Shown here: positions 1 to 6,826 of the stretch, piece by piece
Position numbering within the stretch: the first letter of the stretch is position 1
Layout of the letters: each line of letters begins with the position of its first letter
Source: an uncultured Bacteroidales bacterium
GTDB lineage: Bacteria > Bacteroidota > Bacteroidia > Bacteroidales > Paludibacteraceae
DNA: 23,239 nucleotides
Direction: 5' to 3'
NCBI GenBank assembly: GCA_934716995.1
Contig: CAKUYO010000033.1
Span: 1-23,239 of the forward strand
Notes under the pieces: generated by a model
Seen by the model: only the letters and a program-made list of their open reading frames with translations
What the model was told of the DNA's origin: nothing
Databases searched by the model: none
Translations under genes and position numbers: made by a program

Positions 1-653
1 AACTGCCATTGTCTGACGAAGCCATACAAAGCCAGGTGCAGTCCATCATCAACACCGACGAGATGCTGATGCGTCAGGTGGTATATCTGCTTGTCTTCGG
101 ACGGTTCTTTACTCCCGAATATATGTCCGGTTCGCAATATTCGGGGCTCAACGACACCTATTCGCTGCTTTCGTCCACCATCACGGGGCAGATCAACTCA
201 TGGCTGAGCAAACTGACTAATGTCTTTACGATGGGAGTGAATATCCGTACCGACGGCGAAGGCGCAGACGCCTCACAGGAATACGAAGCACAGTTCCAGT
301 TGCAGCCTGTGGATCGTCTCGTTATCAATGGCAACGTGGGATACCGCTACAACGACATCGCCAACCAGCCCTTCTTCGGCGATCTCGATGCGGAGGTAAT
401 GCTCACCGAGGACGGCAAACTGCGTCTCAAAGCCTACACCCACACTGTGGACAAATACTCCCTCCGCCAGGCTAACACTATCCAGGGAGTCGGCTTCATT
501 TGGAAACACGATTTCAACTGGCCGACCAAAGAGGACTTGCTGCAACGCAAAGTTGAGCGCGAGCAGCGCAAAGCCGAGCGGCAAGCCGCTAAAGAGGCAA
601 AGAAAACCGCTAAACTACAAAACGATTCAACGCAAATAACTTCCCATAAATAA
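1..653 (+). CDS. TamB-like translocation/assembly protein, C-terminal part (5' truncated by window edge)
   Basis: The frame is open from the first base of the window, and the TTG near base 9 is an internal leucine codon, so this is only the last ~216 residues of a longer protein. The fragment resembles the C-terminal TamB/DUF490 domain of Bacteroidota: an amphipathic stretch with LLVFGRFF, then alternating beta strands (for example DRLVINGNVGYRY and GKLRLKAYTHT), ending in a charged K/E/R-rich tail. TamB family proteins are large inner-membrane-anchored periplasmic proteins linked to outer membrane biogenesis and lipid transport between membranes. Its TAA stop overlaps the comM ATG (TAATG), so the two genes are probably co-transcribed. 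The family call rests on the C-terminal pattern only, because the N-terminal anchor lies outside the window. Confidence 0.8.
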   Translation, partial: LPLSDEAIQSQVQSIINTDEMLMRQVVYLLVFGRFFTPEYMSGSQYSGLNDTYSLLSSTITGQINSWLSKLTNVFTMGVNIRTDGEGADASQEYEAQFQLQPVDRLVINGNVGYRYNDIANQPFFGDLDAEVMLTEDGKLRLKAYTHTVDKYSLRQANTIQGVGFIWKHDFNWPTKEDLLQRKVEREQRKAERQAAKEAKKTAKLQNDSTQITSHK

Positions 654-2206
654 TGCTGATTAAGACATACGGTGCAGCACCTGTCGGCATAGATGCTGTC
701 TTGGTAACGATAGAAGTACATGCTGTGCCGGGATTCGATTTTACCCTCGTCGGGTTGCCCGATAATGCCGTCAAAGAGTCGCACGAGCGCATTCTTGCGG
801 CTCTCAATGTGAACGGTTACGAGTCGCCCAAGCGGGCTTTTACCATCAATATGGCACCCGCCGACATCAAGAAGGAAGGTGCCGCCTATGATCTTCCGCT
901 TGCTATCGGTATTCTGGCGGGCGAGGAGAAAGTGAAATCCGCCCTGTTGGATAAGTTTATGTTGATGGGCGAACTGAGTCTTGACGGTTCTCTGCAACCC
1001 ATTCGCGGGGCATTACCCATCGCCCTTTGCGCACGCCAAGAGGGGTTTCGCGGACTGATACTCCCCGCTTCCAACGCCTGCGAGGCGGCTGTAGTGGACG
1101 GTTTGGAGGTCTATGGCATGGAGACTATTCTCGATGTGGCGCGGTTTCTCAATAGCGAGCAGCAGTTTGATCCTGTCCGCGTGGATACCGACATGCTCTT
1201 CCGTGAGGAAGCCTTTTCTACCGATCTCGATTTCGCCGATGTGCGCGGGCAGGAGAACGTGCGCCGGGCTATGGAGGTGGCGGCGGCCGGCGGACATAAT
1301 ATGCTGATGGTCGGTCCTCCGGGTGCGGGCAAGTCCATGATGGCAAAACGTCTGCCCTCTATCCTTCCACCACTCACGCTCGAAGAAGCCCTCGAAACCA
1401 CCAAGATACACTCCGTGGCAGGCTTGCTCAACCGCCGTATGGGCAATACCGAGTCGCTTATCGTGCGCCGTCCGTTCCGCAGCCCGCACCATACCATCAC
1501 CGATGTGGCACTCGTTGGGGGAGGAAGCAATCCGCAACCGGGCGAAATCAGTCTGGCTCACAACGGAGTATTGTTCTTGGACGAACTCCCCGAGTACAAA
1601 CGTACCGCCCTCGAGGTGATGCGCCAGCCGCTCGAAGACCGCAAGATCACGGTGGCACGCAGCAAGATGTCGGTCGAATACCCCGCCTCGTTTATGCTTG
1701 TGGCGGCTATGAACCCCTGCCCGTGCGGGCATTATGGAGAAAATAACCCCGCGCACCCGTGTACGTGCACGCCCGCGCAGGTACATAGATACTTGAGCCG
1801 TGTCTCGGGACCGTTGCTCGACCGTATTGACATCCAATGCGAGATTCAAGCCGTCCCCTACGACCAACTCCGCACACTCCAACCGGGTGAGTCGTCTGCC
1901 GCTATCCGTCAGAGGGTCGTAGCGGCGCGCCGTATTCAGCAGCAGCGTTTTGCCGGTACTGCCGTCCATTGCAATGCACAGATGACCCCGCAAATGCTAC
2001 GCCGATACTGCCCCATTGATGCCGAGGGCGACAATCTCCTTTCCTACTCTATGAACCGTCTCGGATTGTCCGCCCGCGCCTACGACCGTATTCTCAAGGT
2101 CGCCCGCACCATTGCCGATCTGGCTGGGGAAGAAAACATCTCCGCACGCCATCTCCTCGAAGCCATCGGCTACCGCTCCCTCGACCGCTCCACATGGGCA
2201 GGCTAA
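653..2206 (+). CDS. comM: YifB/ComM family Mg-chelatase-like AAA+ ATPase
   Basis: This 517-residue protein has the usual length and order for YifB/ComM. The N-terminal ChlI-like Lon-protease-fold domain (about 1-170) contains FDFTLVGLPDNAVKESHERI. The AAA+ module has Walker A GPPGAGKS at residues 221-228 and Walker B GVLFLDELPEY at about 305-315. A cysteine-rich insert (NPCPCGHYG followed by CTC) precedes the sensor segment LLDRIDI, and a helical Mg_chelatase C-terminal domain follows. In naturally transformable bacteria ComM is a hexameric branch-migration helicase that helps integrate incoming DNA. In Bacteroidota the gene is nearly universal and its role is less clear. The start overlaps the upstream stop by one base. 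Downstream lies the repeat-containing spacer with the insertion sequence. Confidence 0.96.
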   Translation: MLIKTYGAAPVGIDAVLVTIEVHAVPGFDFTLVGLPDNAVKESHERILAALNVNGYESPKRAFTINMAPADIKKEGAAYDLPLAIGILAGEEKVKSALLDKFMLMGELSLDGSLQPIRGALPIALCARQEGFRGLILPASNACEAAVVDGLEVYGMETILDVARFLNSEQQFDPVRVDTDMLFREEAFSTDLDFADVRGQENVRRAMEVAAAGGHNMLMVGPPGAGKSMMAKRLPSILPPLTLEEALETTKIHSVAGLLNRRMGNTESLIVRRPFRSPHHTITDVALVGGGSNPQPGEISLAHNGVLFLDELPEYKRTALEVMRQPLEDRKITVARSKMSVEYPASFMLVAAMNPCPCGHYGENNPAHPCTCTPAQVHRYLSRVSGPLLDRIDIQCEIQAVPYDQLRTLQPGESSAAIRQRVVAARRIQQQRFAGTAVHCNAQMTPQMLRRYCPIDAEGDNLLSYSMNRLGLSARAYDRILKVARTIADLAGEENISARHLLEAIGYRSLDRSTWAG

Positions 2207-2289
2207 TTCTGATAAAATAAGAAAAATGAAAAATTAATTATGCATAAATTATGCAGTATATGCAATGTATATACTTTGTAGTATCATTT

Positions 2290-2333
2290 ACGTAGAAAAG
2301 ACGTAGAAAGGACGTAGAAAGGACGTAGAAAGA
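2290..2333 (+). repeat. 11-bp tandem array, four units (ACGTAGAAARR)
   Basis: Four head-to-tail 11-mers occupy 2290-2300, 2301-2311, 2312-2322 and 2323-2333. The first ends in AAAAG, the middle two in AAAGG and the last in AAAGA. The array ends 13 bases before the IS left end. A three-unit copy with the same order of end variants lies on the opposite strand at 18091-18123. Confidence 0.95.
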
Positions 2334-2338
2334 ATGGG

Positions 2339-2346
2339 CTTTTATA
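2339..2346 (+). repeat. IS target site duplication, left copy
   Basis: CTTTTATA directly abuts the left inverted repeat and is repeated exactly at 3635-3642. Confidence 0.93.
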
Positions 2347-2374
2347 GGCGTTTACCCAGGAGTTGACACCAAGT
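2347..2374 (+). repeat. IS left terminal inverted repeat (28 bp)
   Basis: This is the exact reverse complement of 3607-3634 over 28 bases. Identity is lost immediately inward of position 2374. Confidence 0.96.
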
Positions 2375-2445
2375 TTTCCTATACGTATGATGTGGGATGA
2401 TATATGGTACGTTTTTTTGATATAACATATTGATTATGTGCTTAT

Positions 2446-2453
2446 TATATTTG
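2446..2453 (+). promoter_or_regulatory. Possible -7 element for the transposase gene
   Basis: TATATTTG fits the Bacteroidota TANNTTTG -7 box and lies about 55 bases before the transposase start. No TTTG is found at the expected 19-21 base spacing upstream, so this is a weak call. Confidence 0.35.
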
Positions 2454-2507
2454 CATATATCAGAAAAAAGCAGTAACTTTATAGTCTAATCAAAGACCAT
2501 AAAGTCA

Positions 2508-3629
2508 TTGAAAACAAAGCGTTTAAGTAAATCATTGGTTGAGTATATAGACAACCATGCGGATGAATTTTGGCTCCGCTACCGATGGAAAGACGGCAAA
2601 CCTGTTTGTCCCTATTGCCATAGTCTTGACAAGCAATATCATTGTGCCAACGGGCGTTACAAATGCGGTCATTGTAACAAACGATACTCTTCACTCGTCG
2701 GTACGGCATTCCAAAACACCAAATTAGCAATGAAGACAATACTGAAAGGGATATTTTTTCTCCTTGTAACCCGTTCCTGCTCGGCAGTGGCATTATCTTC
2801 GTATTTGAATGTAAACTATGACACAGCATACTTTTTCATCAAACGTATGCAAATGGCTACAAAACAGGATGTTAAGTTATCCGGAAAGATAGCGATGGAC
2901 GAGGTGTATATGGGAGGAAGGTGGCGCAATAAACACTACAGGAAGAAACGTGCCATACTCAAGGAAAATGCCATCATTCTACCGGAACAGGAGCATTTTA
3001 ACCGGACGGAAGCGGCATTGGGTATGGATATTTGCAAATGCCCTGTTTATGGAGGAAATGACACGCAGCACATCTTTCTTGAACAAATGCCATCATGCTT
3101 TGACAGTAATGATATAAAACAAAGTTTTGCGCAACATACAGAAGATGTTACCGTTTGTGTATCAGACGATTCGAAGTTGTATAACGACTGGAGTGCGCCA
3201 TTGGAGGTCAATAGCCATTCAAAGAAACAATACAAGACTGAAAATGGTCTGTCATCCAATGCGATAGAGGGAGTGTTTTCGCATTTGCACACGTTTATAC
3301 GTGCTCATATCCATTGCAAAGACAAGTACTTGCAGTTGTATTTGAATTTGTTTACGTTCAAATGGAACCATCGGGAACGGTCGTATCAAGAAATGTTTGG
3401 TGCGCTGGTTGGTTATCTGACTAAAGGAAGATGTTGCTATCGGGATATCCGGGAATATGATGCTCTCAAAAAATTCAGGGAGCGTGAACAACTAAGAAAA
3501 CAAACTGTACTGCAGCAGTGGCAAACAGTTAAAGAGGCACTGCAAACCGGATTGTTCAGGACGGTGGTCCGGAACGGTAGAGCGTACACCATCAAGGATA
3601 TCAATGACTTGGTGTCAACTCCTGGGTAA
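2508..3629 (+). CDS. IS1595-family (ISXO2-like) DDE-type transposase
   Basis: This 373-residue protein has the layout of ISXO2-like transposases. A zinc ribbon with CPYC (C34, C37) and CGHC (C53, C56) is followed by a helical DNA-binding segment and then an RNase H-like catalytic domain. Likely catalytic positions are D131 in AMDEVYMGG, the Asp pair at 220-221 in CVSDDSKLY, and N251/E254 in SSNAIEGVFSHL. IS1595 members vary at the third acidic position. The only plausible start in the short open stretch after the upstream in-frame TAA (2487-2489) is TTG at 2508 (or ATA at 2499). There is no frameshift or internal stop, so the enzyme is probably functional. Confidence 0.93.
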   Translation: MKTKRLSKSLVEYIDNHADEFWLRYRWKDGKPVCPYCHSLDKQYHCANGRYKCGHCNKRYSSLVGTAFQNTKLAMKTILKGIFFLLVTRSCSAVALSSYLNVNYDTAYFFIKRMQMATKQDVKLSGKIAMDEVYMGGRWRNKHYRKKRAILKENAIILPEQEHFNRTEAALGMDICKCPVYGGNDTQHIFLEQMPSCFDSNDIKQSFAQHTEDVTVCVSDDSKLYNDWSAPLEVNSHSKKQYKTENGLSSNAIEGVFSHLHTFIRAHIHCKDKYLQLYLNLFTFKWNHRERSYQEMFGALVGYLTKGRCCYRDIREYDALKKFREREQLRKQTVLQQWQTVKEALQTGLFRTVVRNGRAYTIKDINDLVSTPG

Positions 3630-3634
3630 ACGCC
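3607..3634 (-). repeat. IS right terminal inverted repeat (28 bp)
   Basis: This matches 2347-2374 in inverted orientation. It also encodes the last residues of the transposase (LVSTPG) and its TAA stop at 3627-3629. Confidence 0.96.
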
Positions 3635-3642
3635 CTTTTATA
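3635..3642 (+). repeat. IS target site duplication, right copy
   Basis: CTTTTATA directly follows the right inverted repeat and matches 2339-2346. Confidence 0.93.
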
Positions 3643-3713
3643 GATAGGATAAGCCTCTTTTTTATGCACTATATTCATTATTTATGCATTTTTATTGCAT
3701 ATCCGTTCCGCTT

Positions 3714-5105
3714 ATGTTTCATACCCTGCTTTCCATATTTTTGAGTGTTTACTTTGTCAGTTTTACCGACAAAGCGGGTTCTGCACCTGTCCCTTTTTCG
3801 GAGCGGGCGCAAGAGCAACGTACCCGCTGGCACATCCCTACCGACTCGCTCGATTACACTGTTTCACCACTCTATCTCGATAGTATTCAGCGGCTTGGCG
3901 CTACCATCTGCCACACCTCCCGTTGGTTCAACGGAGCAACCGTTGAAATGGACACCGAGACCGCACAACGGGTTTCCGCCTGCCGTTTTGTCCGCTCCGT
4001 AGAGATGACACGCGACAATACACAAGCCAATGCCCTTATCCGGCGGCGCAAGCAACCACAGATTGACTATGGTATGGCACAAGAGCAGATTGACCTGTAC
4101 AATCTGTCCCCGCTCCACAATGCGGGTTTCGAGGGACAAGGTATCTTGATGGCTATATGCGACGGCGGTTTCTATAACGCCAACACTGCCTCTTTTTTAG
4201 ACCAAACCCGCCAACTCGGACATTTTGACCTGACCGACGATACCTACGGCTTTTTCAGCCCTACAGGCGAACACGGTACAGAGTGCCTAAGTGTCATTGC
4301 GGGCAAAACCGACAACTTCTACGGCTCTGCCACACGTGCGGATTACTACCTTATGCGCTCCGAGGAAAACGATACCGAGAGTCCCAAAGAGATGGACAAC
4401 CTCATTGCCGCTCTCGAAAAAGCAGACAGCCTCGGAGTGAATGTTTTCTCCGTCTCGCTGGGCTACTACGAGTTCGACAATGCCCGTTGGAACCTCACCT
4501 ACTCCGATATGGACGGCTCAACCACCCGCTGTTCTCGCGCCGCCACCATCGCTGCCCGCAAGGGGATGCTCGTCTGTGTGGCAGCGGGAAACGAGGGAAA
4601 CCAACCGTGGTATTACATCGATGTTCCCGCCGATGCGGATAGTATTCTCGCAGTAGGAGCCGTTACGCCGCAAGGCAGCATCGCCGCCTTTTCTTCGCGC
4701 GGACCGAGTAGCGACGGGCGCACCAAACCCGATGTATGCGCTGTAGGTTCCGGCACCTGCCTGCTCCACCCCGACCGCACTTCGCCTTTCTATGGCAACG
4801 GCACCAGTTTCGCCTGCCCGCTCATCGCCGGTATGGCGGCTTCGCTCTGGTCGGCTCTCCCTGATGAAAATGCTATGCAGATCCGTAGCCGTATCATCCG
4901 TTCTGCCAACCGATACACATCGCCCGACAACAACTATGGCTACGGCATACCCGATGCCTGGGCGGCATATACGGGTACAACCGCCCTTCCCTGCGTACAA
5001 AGTACGTCCAAAGCGTATAAGACACTCGTCAATAATGAGATACACATCATTATTGACGGACAAACGTATGATTTATTGGGAAGAAAAATAGAAACCGTTC
5101 CTTGA
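3714..5105 (+). CDS. Secreted S8 (subtilisin-like) serine peptidase
   Basis: This is a subtilase with the triad in the family order: D150 in MAICDGGF, H187 in GEHGTE, S365 in NGTSFACP, plus the oxyanion segment VAAGNEGN. A hydrophobic N-terminal segment (LLSIFLSVYFVSF) fits a signal peptide. Residues ~25-110 resemble an inhibitor_I9-type propeptide. The last residues (IDGQTYDLLGRKIE) match the short tail seen on many secreted Bacteroidales proteins and may be a degenerate type IX sorting signal. An in-frame ATG at 3684 would add ten residues, but it lies in A/T-rich repeat-like sequence, so 3714 is preferred. The IS ends only 80 bases upstream and probably separates the gene from its original promoter. 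Confidence 0.9.
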   Translation: MFHTLLSIFLSVYFVSFTDKAGSAPVPFSERAQEQRTRWHIPTDSLDYTVSPLYLDSIQRLGATICHTSRWFNGATVEMDTETAQRVSACRFVRSVEMTRDNTQANALIRRRKQPQIDYGMAQEQIDLYNLSPLHNAGFEGQGILMAICDGGFYNANTASFLDQTRQLGHFDLTDDTYGFFSPTGEHGTECLSVIAGKTDNFYGSATRADYYLMRSEENDTESPKEMDNLIAALEKADSLGVNVFSVSLGYYEFDNARWNLTYSDMDGSTTRCSRAATIAARKGMLVCVAAGNEGNQPWYYIDVPADADSILAVGAVTPQGSIAAFSSRGPSSDGRTKPDVCAVGSGTCLLHPDRTSPFYGNGTSFACPLIAGMAASLWSALPDENAMQIRSRIIRSANRYTSPDNNYGYGIPDAWAAYTGTTALPCVQSTSKAYKTLVNNEIHIIIDGQTYDLLGRKIETVP

Positions 5106-5125
5106 TAAACGGACAGCAAAAAGGG
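5105..5125 (-). terminator. Probable SRP RNA 3' end and terminator
   Basis: The closing stem of the SRP RNA ends in CTTACCC and is followed at once on the minus strand by a five-base T run (CTTTTTGCTG). Stem plus T run fits intrinsic termination, although the T tract is short. Confidence 0.5.
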
Positions 5126-5219
5126 TAAGCGAACTACATCGCACCGCTACAACCTCCTACCCTTGCTTCGGTCAAGACCTGGGGGAATTCAGAGGGAGCT
5201 GGTCGTGTAGGACTTACCC
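5123..5219 (-). ncRNA. ffs: Small signal recognition particle RNA (4.5S-like)
   Basis: On the minus strand the ends pair (GGGTAAG with CTTACCC) to close a ~97-nt hairpin, the usual size of small bacterial SRP RNA. The apex contains AGGTCTTGACCGAAGCA, which matches the conserved SRP54 (Ffh)-binding domain IV pattern AGGTC-Y-TGAC-N-GAAGCA; B. subtilis scRNA has AGGTCCTGACGGAAGCA. Further complementary segments on both arms (CTACA with TGTAG, CTCC with GGAG) extend the rod. The RNA acts with Ffh in co-translational targeting of membrane proteins. It lies between the subtilase and helicase genes and is read in the opposite direction. Confidence 0.92.
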
Positions 5220-5270
5220 TAATTACTAACAAAATTACCAACGTGCTGAAACGAATACACGATTGGACTG

Positions 5271-5302
5271 CAAAGGTAATACATTTATTTCATATACACA
5301 AA
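5271..5302 (-). promoter_or_regulatory. Strong Bacteroidota promoter for the SRP RNA
   Basis: Read on the minus strand, TTTG (5302-5299) is followed by 20 bases and then TACCTTTG (5278-5271), a perfect fit to TTTG-N19/21-TANNTTTG. Transcription would begin near 5264, leaving a leader of ~45 nt before the mature RNA end at 5219 that would need processing. Confidence 0.85.
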
Positions 5303-5317
5303 TCTTTTATCAAAAAA

Positions 5318-6745
5318 GTGCTGACAGACTTCATCATTTCGCGTATCAAAGCCGAATTGCCCTTTGTTCCTAACGAAGAGAAAGGGGCTTTGTTCGATCT
5401 GCTCGGGCAGTTTCTCGTTTCTACCGACCCGCAGAAAGCCTTTATCCTTCGCGGCTATGCGGGTACAGGTAAGACCAGTGTGGTCAGTGCCTTGGTACGT
5501 GCCCTCGGGAAACTGCGCCAACCTTGCGTGCTGTTAGCCCCTACGGGACGTGCAGCCAAAGTGATAGCCAAGTACTCGGGACGCCCTGCCTACACCATCC
5601 ATAAGTTTATCTACCGCCAGAAACAATTGGGCGCAGACAGTTTTTCTCTCGCCGCCAACCTGCACAAGCATACTCTGTTTATAGTGGACGAAGCATCTAT
5701 GATTTCCGCCTCCCGCCAAACCGTATCTGCCCAAACGGGCAATCCTGCTTTTGGTACGGGCAGTCTCTTGGACGATCTCGTCCGCTATGTCTATTCGGGC
5801 GACGGTTGCAGTCTGCTTCTCTTGGGCGATGATGCCCAGTTACCTCCTGTCGGCTCACAGGCAAGTCCTGCACTCGATGCGGATTTCATACGCGGCTACG
5901 GACTGAATGTCAGCACATTCAGTCTCACGCAAGTGGCACGCCAGGCGCTCGACTCGGGTATTCTCGACAATGCCACCCGCCTGCGCAACCTGCTGCAAGA
6001 CCTGCCCTGCACCACATTGGAAGATCTGCAACCCGTTTTTGCCGATGATGTCATCAACCTGCAAGGCACCAATATTGTCGAGACTTTGGAGCATAGTTAC
6101 CGCGAAGCAGGCGACGAAGACACGCTCATCATCACGCGCAGCAACAAGCGCACCAATCTCTACAACCAAGGCGTGCGCGCCCGTATCCTGTGGAAAGAAG
6201 ATGCCGTCTCATCGGGCGACCGGCTGATGGTCAGCAAGAACAACTACTTCTGGACACAGGACTACGATGACCTGCCTTTTCTCGCCAACGGCGACACGCT
6301 CGAAGTGGTGCGCCTGCGCAACCAACACGAGATGTACGGTTTCCTTTTTGCCGAAGCCTCGCTCCGCTCGGTGGACTACGACTGGGAGATTGATGCCCTG
6401 CTGTGGCTTGATACCATCACCACCGACACGCCCGAACAGAACTACTCGCTCCAACAGACGCTGTTCAACCGTATTGCCGAAGATTATCCCGAGATACGCA
6501 ACCGCAAAGAAATGCTCAAGAAAGTGTACGAATCTCCCTATTACAATGCCTTGCAAGTGCGTTTTGCGTATGCCGTTACCTGCCACAAGGCACAGGGCGG
6601 ACAATGGAAACACGTTTATATTGACACTGGAAATATAGCCCGGGACGAAGAACGGATGAGCAACCCTCAAGAACGCCGCGAATACATCCGCTGGCTCTAC
6701 ACAGCCCTCACCCGCGCCACGGAAAAAGTCTATTGGATTGGCTGA
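5318..6745 (+). CDS. RecD-like ATP-dependent DNA helicase (UvrD_C_2 family)
   Basis: This superfamily 1B helicase is of the Bacteroidota RecD-like type. Motif I GYAGTGKT is at residues 46-53, motif II DEAS begins at D124, motif III is GDDAQLPPVG, and the C-terminal motifs are AVTCHKAQGGQW (around 419-430) and LYTALTRA. The family usually starts shortly before the segment LPFVPNEEKGALFDLLGQFL. The GTG at 5318 gives 475 residues, a typical length. A GTG at 5243 in the same frame would add 25 residues but would place coding sequence across the SRP RNA promoter, so it is disfavoured. It probably unwinds DNA in repair or processing; the substrate is not shown by the sequence. A 9-bp array follows the stop directly. 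Confidence 0.9.
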   Translation: MLTDFIISRIKAELPFVPNEEKGALFDLLGQFLVSTDPQKAFILRGYAGTGKTSVVSALVRALGKLRQPCVLLAPTGRAAKVIAKYSGRPAYTIHKFIYRQKQLGADSFSLAANLHKHTLFIVDEASMISASRQTVSAQTGNPAFGTGSLLDDLVRYVYSGDGCSLLLLGDDAQLPPVGSQASPALDADFIRGYGLNVSTFSLTQVARQALDSGILDNATRLRNLLQDLPCTTLEDLQPVFADDVINLQGTNIVETLEHSYREAGDEDTLIITRSNKRTNLYNQGVRARILWKEDAVSSGDRLMVSKNNYFWTQDYDDLPFLANGDTLEVVRLRNQHEMYGFLFAEASLRSVDYDWEIDALLWLDTITTDTPEQNYSLQQTLFNRIAEDYPEIRNRKEMLKKVYESPYYNALQVRFAYAVTCHKAQGGQWKHVYIDTGNIARDEERMSNPQERREYIRWLYTALTRATEKVYWIG

Positions 6746-6748
6746 TTA

Positions 6749-6820
6749 CCTATTAGCCCCATTGGACTTATTAGGCTCATTGGACTTATTAGACTTATTG
6801 GACTTATTAGCCCTATCGCT
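6749..6820 (+). repeat. 9-bp tandem array (CTTATTRGN), eight units
   Basis: Eight consecutive 9-mers start three bases after the helicase stop, with variants such as CCTATTAGC, CCCATTGGA and CTTATTAGA. The array fills nearly all of the spacer between the converging helicase and Wzi-like genes. The same unit occurs at 13746-13799. Confidence 0.93.
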
Positions 6821-6826
6821 CTCCCC

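Larger units (their letters stand above)
2207..2346. other. A/T-rich spacer between comM and the IS
   Basis: No gene is seen here. The spacer holds a 13-bp palindrome (GCATAA-A-TTATGC near 2242-2254), a sequence resembling a -7 box (TATACTTTG near 2271-2277) that departs from TANNTTTG by one spacing base, the 11-bp array, and the left copy of the IS target duplication. Before the IS inserted this was probably the promoter region of the subtilase gene. That is inference from gene order. Confidence 0.5.
2347..3634 (+). mobile_element. Complete IS1595-family insertion sequence, 1288 bp
   Basis: Both ends are resolved. The terminal inverted repeats at 2347-2374 and 3607-3634 are 28 bp and perfect, beginning GGCGTTTACCCAGG. 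The element is flanked by an 8-bp direct duplication CTTTTATA (2339-2346 and 3635-3642); 8-bp duplications are usual for IS1595. One intact transposase gene fills the inside. The transposase stop codon lies within the right inverted repeat. Perfect ends and an intact ORF suggest recent insertion. Confidence 0.95.

Noticed and set aside
2347..3634. Degenerate or composite transposon
   Set aside because: The element has perfect ends, one intact transposase, and no passenger gene. It is a simple, complete insertion sequence.
5123..5219. Riboswitch or leader hairpin for the helicase gene
   Set aside because: The minus-strand sequence matches SRP RNA domain IV and has its own promoter, so it is not a plus-strand leader.
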